Below, one piece after another: positions 25,114-33,975 of a stretch of DNA of 64,000 bases. The notes under the pieces are model-generated. The model was not told the DNA's origin. It made no database searches and saw only the letters and a list, made by a program, of their open reading frames with translations. Source of the DNA: CBDCRK01 sp965220955 (lineage in GTDB: Bacteria > Desulfobacterota > Binatia > Bin18 > CBDCRK01). Every line of letters starts with the position of its first letter. Positions within the stretch are counted from its first letter, which is position 1. The translations under genes and the position numbers were made by a program. Where the stretch lies: NCBI GenBank assembly GCA_965220955.1, contig CBDCRK010000045.1:74503-138502 (forward strand). The letters are read 5' to 3'.

Positions 25114-27060
25114 GTGGCAGAAACGGCTCAGCTTGATCCAGCCCGCTTTGACAGCGATCCCTTAGCTAAAGTCAGTCATGCTATTTCTCGTTCGCAGGCC
25201 TATCTTCTGCGTGAGCAGAAGCCAGAGGGATACTGGTACTATCCCCTCGAGGCAAACGCGACCATGGATGCGGAGTATGTTTTCTTTAACCACTTTATGG
25301 GGCTAGTGGATGAGGGTAAACACAAAAGGATTGCCGAGCATCTCCTTGCTACCCAGTCTGACGATGGTAGCTGGCCACTTTTTTATGCCGGCCCAGGCCA
25401 TCTTGGCAATACTATAGAGGCATACTTCGCTCTTAAACTCTGCGGTTTTCCCTCTACCCATACGGAGTTACAAAAAGCTAGGGAGTTTATTCTTGCTCAG
25501 GGAGGACTGGCCAAGGCCCAGGTCTTTACCCGTATTTTTCTTGCTTATTTCGGCCAGTTTCCTTGGCAGGGGGTGCCCTCTTTGCCTGTTGAATTGGTGC
25601 TTTTACCGCCCTGGTTTCCCATCAACATTTATGAGATGTCGAGCTGGGCCAGGGGGACGGTGGTCCCGCTCAGCATCATCCTTGCCTTTCAACCTTTTTT
25701 TCCCATCTCATCTTCAACCACAGTAGAAGAGCTGTGGAAAGATCCACCCGTGCTCTCGGATATTAGGTTTCCCTCTAGTGCTAAACCCATTTCTTGGAAA
25801 AATTTCTTCTTGATTCTTGACAAAACCCTTAAGTTTCTTGGCCAGAGCCCGGTAAAGCCGTTGCGTGGGTGTGCCCTTAGGAAGGCGGAGAAATGGGTAC
25901 TTGAACACCAGGATGAAAATGGTGGCTGGGGAGGAATCCAACCAGCCATGATAAACTCAGTAATGGCCCTTCATACGCTTGGCTATCCGCACGACCATCC
26001 AGCAGTAGCCAAAGGCATTCAGGCCATAGAAGATTTTCTTATAGAACACAACGGCCACCTGTTTTTCCAGCCCTGTATCTCGCCGGTATGGGATACGGTC
26101 TGGGCAATCAAGGGGCTTATGGATTCAGGTCTTCCCCCTGACCATCCGGCAGTACAGAAGGGGGCTTCCTGGATTATTGACCGCCAGATTTTCAACCAAG
26201 GTGACTGGCAGATCAAAAATTCCAGGCTTGATCCCGGAGGCTGGGCCTTCGAGTTTGCCAACGACTGGTACCCAGACGTAGACGATTCGGCAGTGATCCT
26301 CTATACGCTTAAACATGTAGCCGGCCTGGATGAGCGTAAAAAAGACCGTGCAGTTGCTCGCGGCCTTAACTGGACCCTGGGTATGCAGAGCCGCAATGGT
26401 GGCTGGGCTGCTTTTGACACGGACAATACTCTTGACCTGTTCAACCAAATGCCTTTTGGCGACATGGAGGCAATGATCGATCCACCGACGGCAGACCTCA
26501 CTGGCAGGCTTTTAGAACTTATGGGCGTGTACGGATATGATTCAGAGTTCCGTCGAGCCAGGCAGGGGATTGAGTGTCTCAAGCGCTTGCAAGAGAAAGA
26601 TGGTTCCTGGTGGGGACGCTGGGGAGTGAACTATATCTATGGCACCTGGTCAGCTCTGGCTGGACTTAAGGCCATTGGTGAGGATATGGACAAAGGGTAT
26701 GTACGCCGGGCAGTGTCCTGGTTAAAAGAACGTCAGAATCTTGATGGAGGCTGGGGCGAGAACTGTCTCTCCTACTGGGACTCTGCCCTGGCAGGCAGAG
26801 GCGAGAGTACACCTTCGCAAACCGCTTGGGCACTCTTAGGGCTAATGGCTGGGGAGGAAGAAATGAGTCCTGCGATAATGAAGGGGATCGCACGCTTGGC
26901 AAACACCCAGAAGCCTGACGGCTCATGGCCAGAGGATCTTTTTACTGGCACTGGCTTTCCTAAGCATTTTTACCTACGTTACTATGGATACCGAAACTAC
27001 TTTCCATTGATTGCTCTCGGGCAGTTTCGCTCCCGTATTGCTCAGACTACAGGAGCGTAG
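25114..27060 (+). CDS. shc: Squalene-hopene cyclase
   Basis: 648 residues from GTG 25114, which has GGAGGGAG at good spacing; GTG 25090 in frame is an alternative. The catalytic DxDD is D388-V-D-D391 in WYPDVDDSAV. Several QW repeats are visible (QDENGGWGG, QSRNGGWAAFD, KDGSWWGRWG, NLDGGWGENC, KPDGSWPED). A membrane-channel segment precedes the catalytic domain. The enzyme cyclises squalene to hopene at the inner membrane. It is followed by dxr and a squalene/phytoene synthase, giving a compact isoprenoid-to-hopanoid set. Confidence 0.96.
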   Translation: MAETAQLDPARFDSDPLAKVSHAISRSQAYLLREQKPEGYWYYPLEANATMDAEYVFFNHFMGLVDEGKHKRIAEHLLATQSDDGSWPLFYAGPGHLGNTIEAYFALKLCGFPSTHTELQKAREFILAQGGLAKAQVFTRIFLAYFGQFPWQGVPSLPVELVLLPPWFPINIYEMSSWARGTVVPLSIILAFQPFFPISSSTTVEELWKDPPVLSDIRFPSSAKPISWKNFFLILDKTLKFLGQSPVKPLRGCALRKAEKWVLEHQDENGGWGGIQPAMINSVMALHTLGYPHDHPAVAKGIQAIEDFLIEHNGHLFFQPCISPVWDTVWAIKGLMDSGLPPDHPAVQKGASWIIDRQIFNQGDWQIKNSRLDPGGWAFEFANDWYPDVDDSAVILYTLKHVAGLDERKKDRAVARGLNWTLGMQSRNGGWAAFDTDNTLDLFNQMPFGDMEAMIDPPTADLTGRLLELMGVYGYDSEFRRARQGIECLKRLQEKDGSWWGRWGVNYIYGTWSALAGLKAIGEDMDKGYVRRAVSWLKERQNLDGGWGENCLSYWDSALAGRGESTPSQTAWALLGLMAGEEEMSPAIMKGIARLANTQKPDGSWPEDLFTGTGFPKHFYLRYYGYRNYFPLIALGQFRSRIAQTTGA

Positions 27061-27154
27061 ATGGGTTTATTTTGTTCGTTTGGCCTGACAAGATAAACGA
27101 AATAGAGACAATAGAAGTCAACAACGGCGGTCTCTGGTAGTGGGAGCATAGATT

Positions 27155-28339
27155 ATGAAGCGGCTGGCTATCCTTGGGTCTACTGGCTCAATCGGAGTGA
27201 CAACGCTCGCGGTGGTAGAAAAGTTTCCCGAGCGCTTCCGGGTAGTAACCCTGGCTGCAGGAAAAAACCTCGAGCGACTTAGAGAACAGGTTATAAAAAT
27301 TCAGCCTGAACTTGTTTCCCTCACCAGCGAGGAGTCCGCCAGAGAACTGCGCACGCAGCTCCCCCATTTCCGTGGGGAAATTATGTGGGGAGCCGAGGGG
27401 TTAACCGCCGTTGCTACCTATCCGACAGTTGAGATGGTAGTGTCTGCTCTGGTTGGCGCGGCGGGCTTGCCACCAACGCTAGCAGCGATCCAGGCGGGAA
27501 AAGATATTGCACTAGCCAATAAAGAGGCACTTGTGGTCTCGGGCGAGCTAATGACCCGAGAGGCGAAAAAAAGAGGCGTACGCCTCCTGCCGGTGGACAG
27601 TGAACATAATGCTATCTTTCAGGCACTTCACGGCCACAAAATACAGAGCGTCAAGCGCATTATCCTCACCGCTTCGGGAGGCCCGTTTCTCCACCGTCCT
27701 TTGTCTGAGCTGGCTGATGCCACCCCCCAAGAGGCGCTCCAGCACCCTACCTGGAAGATGGGAAATAAAATCACGATTGACTCGGCCACGCTTATGAACA
27801 AGGGGCTTGAGGTGATTGAGGCGCGCTGGCTCTTTGATCTGCCGCCAGAAGAAGTTTCAGTGATTGTTCACCCGCAAAGTATTATTCACTCCATGGTAGA
27901 ATACGTTGACGGCTCAGTCATTGCTCAGCTCGGCATCCCAGATATGACCATCCCTATTGCCTATATCTTAGCCTATCCTGATCGTCTATCGCTTGCTCAT
28001 TTACCCTCTCTAGATCTGGCAGCGGCAGCCCAACTTACCTTTTTTGCTCCTGATCTAGAAAAATTCCCCTGTCTTGGCTTGGCATATCAGGCTCTTAAAA
28101 AAGGCGGAACCTCACCGGTGGTGCTTAACGCAGCCAACGAGGTGGCGGTGGAGAGCTTTTTGGCTGGACAGATCCAGTTTACCGACATTGCGGTACTGAA
28201 TCAGCAGGTGCTTGAGGCGCACAAGGTACAACCAGTGGAGAGCTTAGAAAGACTCTTAGAAGCAGACAGATGGGCGCGGGGGTATGCGCAAGAAGTATTC
28301 GAGGCAGAGAGCGGTAGCCTACTCTTAGGGAATAAATGA
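27155..28339 (+). CDS. dxr: 1-deoxy-D-xylulose 5-phosphate reductoisomerase
   Basis: 394 residues. NADPH site LAILGSTGSIGVTTLAVVE at the N-terminus, ALANKEALVVSGELMT, the metal/substrate motif PVDSEHNAIFQALHG and TASGGPFL, and WKMGNKITIDSATLMNKGLEVIEA. It makes 2-C-methyl-erythritol 4-phosphate, committing carbon to the MEP isoprenoid route. It lies between shc and the squalene/phytoene synthase and probably is co-transcribed with both. Confidence 0.97.
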   Translation: MKRLAILGSTGSIGVTTLAVVEKFPERFRVVTLAAGKNLERLREQVIKIQPELVSLTSEESARELRTQLPHFRGEIMWGAEGLTAVATYPTVEMVVSALVGAAGLPPTLAAIQAGKDIALANKEALVVSGELMTREAKKRGVRLLPVDSEHNAIFQALHGHKIQSVKRIILTASGGPFLHRPLSELADATPQEALQHPTWKMGNKITIDSATLMNKGLEVIEARWLFDLPPEEVSVIVHPQSIIHSMVEYVDGSVIAQLGIPDMTIPIAYILAYPDRLSLAHLPSLDLAAAAQLTFFAPDLEKFPCLGLAYQALKKGGTSPVVLNAANEVAVESFLAGQIQFTDIAVLNQQVLEAHKVQPVESLERLLEADRWARGYAQEVFEAESGSLLLGNK

Positions 28340-28352
28340 GGAGGCAAGGGAG

Positions 28353-29327
28353 GTGGGTTACGTCCAAGACTTAGTAGATACAGAGGGGAAGGGTCAGCCC
28401 TTCCTTGCGAATCGTGAAATGGGGACGGCAAACTTCTCTCTCCGTGAAGCCTACGCTTACTGTCGGCGAATAACGCAAAGAAGCTCTTCCAATTTTTATC
28501 ATGCTTTTCGGCTGCTCTCGTCTGTCCAACACAATGCGATCTGCGCGTTTTACGCTTTTTGCCGCTTTGTCGATGACATTGCTGATGGGTCAGAATCCTT
28601 TTTCTCTAATTTCTCTAATGGTGAAGAACAGAATCGCACTGAGAAGCTTTTAGCGCTTTTTGCTGATTGGCGTGAGGAGCTCAACTGTTGTTATGCTGGG
28701 CATCCACATCACCCTATCTCTCTGGCGCTGGCAGATACCGTCCAGCGTTTTCCTATCCAGCAGGAACACCTGGCCGGAATTATTGATGGCGTGGAGATGG
28801 ATTTGCAATGTCGGCGCTACCAAACGTTCGCTCATCTTTACGACTACTGCTATCATGTTGCTTCCCTTGTGGGGCTAGTGTGTATTGAAGTCTTTGGCTA
28901 CCACAACTCTAGCGCGAGGGATTATGCAGTCAATCTGGGAGTGGCGTTTCAGCTCACCAATATTCTGCGGGACGTTGGCGAGGATGGCCAACGTGGTCGC
29001 ATTTACTTGCCTTTGGAGGATCTTGCTCGCTTTCGCTATCTGGAAGAAGAGCTACTGGGTGGTGTATACAACCAGGCGTTTGTACAGCTCATGACCTTTG
29101 AGTGCCAGCGGGCACAAGATTATTATGCGCGAGCGGTGACCCATCTGGCTCCAGAGGACCGCCGCCCGCTGGTTGCTGCTGAAGCAATGCGCTTTATCTA
29201 CAGTCGACTCCTGGACAAAATTGTTGCCAGAAACTACCAAGTCTTTGACACACGAGTCTCACTGCCCGCCACGCACAAGGTGGGACTGGCGCTCGGCGCT
29301 TGGGCACGGGTGCATTGGCCTTTTTAA
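28353..29327 (+). CDS. Squalene/phytoene synthase family protein (HpnC/HpnD-like)
   Basis: 324 residues from GTG 28353 (ribosome-binding site GAGGAGG); an internal ATG at 28419 is possible. The first Asp-rich motif is YAFCRFVDDIADG and the second is QLTNILRDVGEDGQRGRIYLP, both binding prenyl diphosphate through Mg2+. The family condenses two farnesyl diphosphates to presqualene diphosphate or converts it on. Beside shc it is probably one of the HpnC/HpnD pair of hopanoid synthesis. Its partner and HpnE are not in the window. Confidence 0.88.
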   Translation: MGYVQDLVDTEGKGQPFLANREMGTANFSLREAYAYCRRITQRSSSNFYHAFRLLSSVQHNAICAFYAFCRFVDDIADGSESFFSNFSNGEEQNRTEKLLALFADWREELNCCYAGHPHHPISLALADTVQRFPIQQEHLAGIIDGVEMDLQCRRYQTFAHLYDYCYHVASLVGLVCIEVFGYHNSSARDYAVNLGVAFQLTNILRDVGEDGQRGRIYLPLEDLARFRYLEEELLGGVYNQAFVQLMTFECQRAQDYYARAVTHLAPEDRRPLVAAEAMRFIYSRLLDKIVARNYQVFDTRVSLPATHKVGLALGAWARVHWPF

Positions 29328-29331
29328 TCCG

Positions 29332-29740
29332 TTATCGGATCCTTAATGTCTTCATCATTCTGGAGAAATTGGACTGTTGTAAGCCAAGAATTTTAGCAGC
29401 CTGGGTCTGGTTACCGACGGTAGTTTCCAGGGCCTTACGGATCATGGAGTGCTTAAATTCATTGACCGCCTCGATCAACGGTAGATTTTCGCCAATAGTC
29501 TGGACCTGAGCTGAGACACCTGCGGTACCGTGGGCCGCTTTACTGACCTCGGCGGGAAGGTCACCTTCCATAATACCCTCTCCTGAGGACAGTACTACAG
29601 CCCGCTCGATGGCATTCTGCAACTCGCACACATTGCCGGGCCAAGAGTATGATTGTAGCAACTACTTCATAGCCGACTGCTCGATACCTATAGGGTCGCG
29701 CTTCACCTCGTGGCAGAAGTTGCTCCAGAGCAAGTCAGGT
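29332..29740 (-). pseudogene. C-terminal remnant of a sigma-54 activator (NtrC type)
   Basis: The frame reads NFCHEVKRDPIGIEQSAMK, an in-frame TAG, then LLQSYSWPGNVCELQNAIER and a Fis-type helix-turn-helix ending in NQTQAAKILGLQQSNFSRMM. In intact activators this joins as ...L--YPWPGNVRELQN. The AAA+ core and receiver are missing upstream. The fragment is too short to contact sigma-54 and is a relic. Confidence 0.75.
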
Positions 29741-29756
29741 ATAGGGCCTACCCCTA

Positions 29757-30002
29757 CTAGAGGTGATTTGTTGTGTACTCTAACAACTCCCCCAGCTTGC
29801 GGATCTTTTCTGCCCGTACCTGCCATTCCTCTATCGGCGCGGATGCAAATTCGGTAATGTGAACCTTGAGGCTTTCCTCGATTAGCTCTACACAACGGTG
29901 GAGATGCTCCTGTTCACGCTGTCTACGCCGCGCCTGCAAGATGTCTCTGATGTGGATAATCTCGGCCATACAGAGGACTTTGGGGTTAGGTTCTACCGCC
30001 AT
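29757..30002 (-). CDS. Small helical protein, unknown function
   Basis: 81 residues from ATG 30002, which overlaps the end of the methyltransferase gene; ATG 29969 (MAEIIHIRDILQARR) is an alternative. It is strongly charged and helical (ARRRQREQEHLHRCVELIEESL). I do not recognise it. The overlap suggests co-translation with the upstream RNA methyltransferase. The longer frame to 30128 runs inside that gene and is rejected. Confidence 0.55.
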   Translation of the reverse strand: MAVEPNPKVLCMAEIIHIRDILQARRRQREQEHLHRCVELIEESLKVHITEFASAPIEEWQVRAEKIRKLGELLEYTTNHL

Positions 30003-30726
30003 ACCATGCAATCTGGTGAGCCAAGCCCAGGAGAATACGCACCTCGCGGTCTTCAAGTCCGGCCCGGCCCAAGATACGGCGAAAGGCAAACATAATATGT
30101 TCAGGATTATCACTATGGAGAAAGCCAATCTTAAGAAAGGCTCCCTTAAGCTTCTCGTACATAAATTCTACACGTTCGGCTGAGGCCAGGAGACGACCTT
30201 CCTCACTTTGCTCATCACGAGTGGCTCCCTGCTCATTGTGAACCGCCACAAGGAAGATCTCATAGCAACACAGAAGCACGGCCTGGGCTACATTGAAAGA
30301 CGCATAGGTAGGATGCGAGGGAATTGTAATGAGGCGCTGGCAGAGGCGCAAGTCGTCGTTACTTAGGCCGTGATCTTCCGGGCCAAATACTAAAGCCACG
30401 TGGTTGATATGCGCGGCTGTAACAATGTCTGGGGCGATTTCTCGTGGGGCTAGGCTCTCATTGCGGTAAAGCCCGCCGCGACGGGTTGTACCAACGATAA
30501 GACCGCAATCAGCCACTGCCTCACGCAGCCTAGAGTATATGCGCATCTGGGCCAACACATCTTTAGCATGTACAGCCATAGCGTCAGCCCAGGAACGATT
30601 GATTCGCGCGGGGGAGACAAGGGCAAGGTCACATACTCCCAGGTTGCACATTGCCCGGGCCGTCGCGCCAATGTTACCTGATTGCTTGGGGTTTACCAGA
30701 ACAATGCGAATGTTCTCCAAACCCAT
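29986..30726 (-). CDS. TrmJ/SpoU-family RNA methyltransferase
   Basis: 246 residues. The SPOUT knot motifs are all there: RIVLVNPKQSGNIGATARAMCNLG at the N-terminus, HVALVFGPEDHGLSNDDL in the middle and LITIPSHPTYASFNVAQAVLLCCYE for SAM binding. TrmJ 2'-O-methylates position 32 of tRNAs; the C-terminal extension is of the usual size for that group. It overlaps a small helical ORF downstream. Confidence 0.9.
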   Translation of the reverse strand: MGLENIRIVLVNPKQSGNIGATARAMCNLGVCDLALVSPARINRSWADAMAVHAKDVLAQMRIYSRLREAVADCGLIVGTTRRGGLYRNESLAPREIAPDIVTAAHINHVALVFGPEDHGLSNDDLRLCQRLITIPSHPTYASFNVAQAVLLCCYEIFLVAVHNEQGATRDEQSEEGRLLASAERVEFMYEKLKGAFLKIGFLHSDNPEHIMFAFRRILGRAGLEDREVRILLGLAHQIAWYGGRT

Positions 30727-30831
30727 AAATACCGCGGTGTCCGTAAAGAAGGGGCAGAGAGGGAGAAGTGATGAAGAGTTCCTTTTTTACAGAAAAGAGT
30801 GACCAAGGACGCAGTGCCAGAAGACTTCTAA

Positions 30832-31182
30832 CTATCTCTTTCCAGCAGCAATGCGCGAGCCATTGCCGGCATGACGCTGGCGTAGCCAGCGGATAATGTC
30901 TTCTCTTGGTAAAAACGGCTCCCGTCGTCGGGGACGTCCTTCCCGATAGACAATGTCGGCTTCTAGCAGCTCTTCCAGGTAACGATGAATGGGGTAAGAC
31001 CCTCCGTTTTCTCCCTGTTCCTGGAGAAGGTTACGTAGACGCTCAAGCCACTGGCCATTGAGCTCGATCTCCACACGCAAAGGCCGTCCGATGGCAAGAA
31101 CCCTAGCTCGAATCCCTTTTTCCGTGTTGTTACCGTTGCTTTTCAAGGGGCTCAGTATCTCCTTATTCTCAATCAATTGCAA
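30832..31182 (-). CDS. Conserved-looking hypothetical protein, 116 aa
   Basis: TTG start with AGAGGG upstream. The middle contains LRVEIELNGQWLERLRNLLQ and HRYLEELLEADIVYREGRPRRREPF, then a basic tail. Codon use looks real, but I do not recognise the family; the strand-helix-helix order recalls small ribbon-helix-helix proteins. It lies between the methyltransferase and the alpha/beta hydrolase on the same strand. Confidence 0.6.
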   Translation of the reverse strand: MQLIENKEILSPLKSNGNNTEKGIRARVLAIGRPLRVEIELNGQWLERLRNLLQEQGENGGSYPIHRYLEELLEADIVYREGRPRRREPFLPREDIIRWLRQRHAGNGSRIAAGKR

Positions 31183-31317
31183 GCCCTCTGTTTTTGTGTT
31201 TTTCTTTCCTCCGTCAAAAGGTTAATGTCAACCGTACACTGGAGATTAACAACAACAAACCCATCTATCAATACCGAGAGGACATATGGAAATCGTTTCC
31301 TTACCCAACAACATAGG

Positions 31318-32160
31318 CTATGTTTCTTCCTCCTCTGCTGGAAGCAGTAAAGGCTCTCCTAAGCTTTTCACCAGCCAACGGTGGATGCTGGCTGCGGTTT
31401 CCTCCCATCCAGGTCCTTCTAACAACCAGTGTCCCCGCTGCGGATACTCCTGATAATCGGCCTGCATGCGCTCCGCCAGCTGACGAACTGCTAGAACAGA
31501 GGTGAGATGGTCTTCTGCACCTGCCATTACAAGAAGGGGCGAAAACTTGGGTGGGGCTAAAAAAGGTAAGCGGCCGCGGACAAGGTCGTACACCAACGCT
31601 CCAGAGTCAGGAACAAGGCGGGACCAAACCTTTTGCTGGACGGTAGGTGAGAGACCGGCAAGCAAGTAGCGCGAGGTCAAAGTCCAAGAAGGCGGGGGAA
31701 GCGGTTTGCCCCGGAGAAGAGCAGGTAGGGTTCTGAGACGAACAAACAAAGAGGGATGAAGTGCTGCCGCCGCCCATCCGGGCGGGACTAGCGGAGCAAG
31801 TATTACCAGCGCGCGTATGCGCAGGCTTGCGGCCGCACTAAGAGCAATAAGACCGCCGAGGCCATGACCAATAAGGATGGGCGGTGTTTCAAAGGATCTG
31901 GTAACCTCGGCAACGTCGTTGACATAGTCGTGCAAGGATATTTTGCCAATATTCTGGGTCGGACGGCTAAGCGGGCGGCCACGTAGATCTATTGCCCAGC
32001 ATTGCCAGCCCCGGTGGGCTAGGTATCCAGCATAGGCTTCCCAGCTCCAATGCCCTGCCCATAATCCATGAATCAAAAGGAGAGATGAGGTAAACTTATC
32101 TCTCTCCGGTAATGTTTCCTCTACCCTGAGGTCCTTAACTTTTCTCTCCACATTCCTCAC
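31318..32160 (-). CDS. Alpha/beta hydrolase-fold protein with Gly at the nucleophile position
   Basis: 280 residues. LLLIHGLWAGHWSWEAYAGYL gives the oxyanion loop; PLLVMAGAEDHLTS the acid; YPQRGHWLLEGPGWEE the base His. The nucleophile elbow is ILIGHGLGGLI: Gly (GGC) stands where GHSMGG-type relatives have Ser (AGC), a one-base difference. It is either a non-catalytic member or recently inactivated. A strong terminator and a histone-like peptide gene lie upstream on the same strand. Confidence 0.8.
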   Translation of the reverse strand: MRNVERKVKDLRVEETLPERDKFTSSLLLIHGLWAGHWSWEAYAGYLAHRGWQCWAIDLRGRPLSRPTQNIGKISLHDYVNDVAEVTRSFETPPILIGHGLGGLIALSAAASLRIRALVILAPLVPPGWAAAALHPSLFVRLRTLPALLRGKPLPPPSWTLTSRYLLAGLSPTVQQKVWSRLVPDSGALVYDLVRGRLPFLAPPKFSPLLVMAGAEDHLTSVLAVRQLAERMQADYQEYPQRGHWLLEGPGWEETAASIHRWLVKSLGEPLLLPAEEEET

Positions 32161-32169
32161 AATTCTAAC

Positions 32170-32208
32170 AACCGGAAAAGGCCCTTTGAGTAAGGGCCTT
32201 TTCCGGTT
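32170..32208. terminator. Strong hairpin terminator
   Basis: A perfect 17-bp inverted repeat, AACCGGAAAAGGCCCTT / AAGGGCCTTTTCCGGTT, with a 5-nt loop. It lies just beyond the stop of the lysine-rich peptide on the minus strand and just before the alpha/beta hydrolase start, so it most likely ends the peptide transcript. Confidence 0.8.
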
Positions 32209-32250
32209 GTGGGTCCCCCCCGCCTAAAGAGAAAGTTGTCTAGACGATCT

Positions 32251-32343
32251 CTATTTCTTCTTGGTAGCGGCTTTCTTTTTAGCTTTAGCTGGAGCTTTCT
32301 TTGCTGTGGCTTTCTTAGCTGGAGCTTTCTTTGCTGCTGGCAT
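32251..32343 (-). CDS. Lysine/alanine-rich histone H1-like peptide (30 aa)
   Basis: ATG at 32343 follows AAGGAGG; the frame is M-P-A-A-K-K-A-P-A-K-K-A-T-A-K-K-A-P-A-K then further A/K to TAG at 32251. AKKAPAKK and AKKAPAKAKK are the repeats found in tails of bacterial histone-H1-like proteins (HC1, AlgP). The peptide is strongly basic and probably binds nucleic acid. Good Shine-Dalgarno, its own strong terminator and pure low-complexity coding support a real gene despite the size. It might be a tail domain left from a longer protein, but no upstream part is seen. Confidence 0.75.
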   Translation of the reverse strand: MPAAKKAPAKKATAKKAPAKAKKKAATKKK

Positions 32344-32978
32344 ACTTACCTCCTTCCAAACAAATGGGAGCCCCTTCGTTACTTTTGGCTATTCCTCAGG
32401 CGAGGTTCCATTTCAAAACTGCCTTTTAGCAATTTGACTCTTACATGTCAATGGAGAAATAGTATTTGGGAAATTTTTTTAAAAAAACTTTTTAAGGTCA
32501 AAGCCTTCAAGGCTCTAAAATGATGTTGTTTAAATTAACTATCCGAAAGTAGCAGAATGTTTTATTAATGACATCTTCTGATTCTCCGCCTTGGACATGA
32601 TAGGAGGTGTATAAAAGTAGGGCCATGACTAGTACAGCAGAGACTATTAAACGTACTCATATCGGGATCCGTCAGGATCGGGCGGCAGGAAAAACAAGGT
32701 TCTGCCCGATGACTTCTGGACCTACAAGCATAGGACCGAGCGGGTGTTCTCTCGCCCCTGGCTCGCACCTCAGTTTCCGACCAACCACTCAGAGATTCGC
32801 TACGTCCAGTAGCGAGGGGTTTTGGATTCTGGGCGATGACAGGTGGAGCCTCTGTTGGAAATTTTTACTACTTTGGCAAATAATTATAGTATCGATCAGC
32901 GATGCCGGGTTCTGTTGCTTGTCCCGTTAGGTGTATGATACGACCCAAGTTAATCATTGAAGTTCGAGAAGGAGGGTG
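32344..32978. other. Gap with a weak broken ORF
   Basis: An AT-rich promoter-like stretch (32400-32570) lies upstream of the peptide gene on the minus strand. On the + strand, ATG 32625 opens MTSTAETIKRTHIGIRQDRA; after a frame change near 32695 the other frame reads DDFWTYKHRTERVFSRPWLA and stops at 32812. This could be a frameshifted small gene. I do not recognise it, and the ribosome-binding site is poorly placed. Confidence 0.3.
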
Positions 32979-33179
32979 ATGACTCAACAGGCAGATGGGA
33001 TTCTCAGGACAATAGCTCAAGAGCTAAATATCTCACAAGAGGACCTGTCCTGCCCTTGTCATTTTCATAACGGTAGCAAACCCGAGGTATCGGAAAATCA
33101 TATTAGCGAAGTTCCTGAAGAAACCTTACGGGAGTTCCTCTTATTTGTATGGGACAGGATGGGCACTTCATCCAGCTGA
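32979..33179 (+). CDS. Small hypothetical protein with a CPCHFH motif
   Basis: 66 residues from ATG 32979 with AAGGAGG only a few bases upstream. It is acidic, with one C-x-C-x-H-x-N segment (LSCPCHFHNGS) and a C-terminal helix EETLREFLLFVWDRM. I do not recognise it. It stands alone before a repeat-containing gap. Confidence 0.5.
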   Translation: MTQQADGILRTIAQELNISQEDLSCPCHFHNGSKPEVSENHISEVPEETLREFLLFVWDRMGTSSS

Positions 33180-33570
33180 AAAGCTAGGGGCTGGCTCTTT
33201 TCTCAGCTTTATCCTTCAGATCCCCTTTTAGGAGAGAACAAGGAGTGAGTCCCTATGGCAATATTTATGGTGACAAGGGATTGATAACAACTGTGTGAGT
33301 CGGCCCCCGAAATAGTACCTCCAGACGGTTCAGCACATATCGTCCACGGTATTCTTTTGCCATTCCTATGAAAACAGGAATCTATCTGTCTGACTCGTTT
33401 ATGGATTCCCACTTGCGCGGGAATGACGGCGGGAAAGGCCCCAGAATCCCTATCGAGTCAAAGACTTCTGCTATAATATACTAGCATCTAGACTACTCTA
33501 GCCCGTACCGGCCTATATATGGTAAGCATGAATTATCTCTAATGTAGATGAGGTTCAATTACTTTTCTGT
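33180..33570. other. Intergenic with a dispersed palindrome
   Basis: No gene seen. It contains the palindromic element at 33402-33429 and an AT-rich stretch with TATAATATAC near 33474, likely promoter sequence for the FtsB-like gene. Confidence 0.4.
33402..33429. repeat. TGGATTCCC...GGGAATGACGG palindromic repeat
   Basis: TGGATTCCCACTTGCGCGGG then AATGACGG; the arms ATTCCC and GGGAAT face a short GC-rich centre. This wording is a widespread intergenic palindrome in many Gram-negative genomes. Confidence 0.55.
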
Positions 33571-33906
33571 ATGTCTGGCCTTGCTCGTCTTTTTTTCTTG
33601 GGTCTATCTCTCTTCACCCTGCTTGTCCTTTTCTTTGCCGTCTTTGGAGAGAGAGGGCTGCTCCATCTGCAACGTCTGCGTCAGGAGAGCCGTGCGCTCG
33701 AAGAGCGCGTTTTCATTCTGATGCACAAAAACAGGGAACTTCGCAGCCATATCTTACGGCTAGGCACAAATGACGGCTTTTTGGAAAGAGTCGCTCGTGA
33801 AGAGCTGGGATTGGCAAAAGAGGGAGAAATCATCTATCGCTATCGTCAACGGGCGGAAGAGGAGAAAGATGAGGCTCTCACGCTGCCCTTGGCTGCGCAG
33901 CAGTAA
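33571..33906 (+). CDS. Septum formation initiator (FtsB/DivIC-like)
   Basis: 111 residues: one N-terminal membrane helix (RLFFLGLSLFTLLVLFFAVFG), a coiled coil (HLQRLRQESRALEERVFIL), then the family end motif GFLERVAREELGLAKEGEIIY. FtsB with FtsL and FtsQ joins the divisome at mid-cell. Length and order match the family. It converges on the decayed gcvH gene. Confidence 0.9.
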   Translation: MSGLARLFFLGLSLFTLLVLFFAVFGERGLLHLQRLRQESRALEERVFILMHKNRELRSHILRLGTNDGFLERVAREELGLAKEGEIIYRYRQRAEEEKDEALTLPLAAQQ

Positions 33907-33975
33907 AGGGCAGATGTTATCCAAACGGCTGATGGTGAGCTGCCGTAGGTTTGCCCCAAAAGGACACCATCACTC

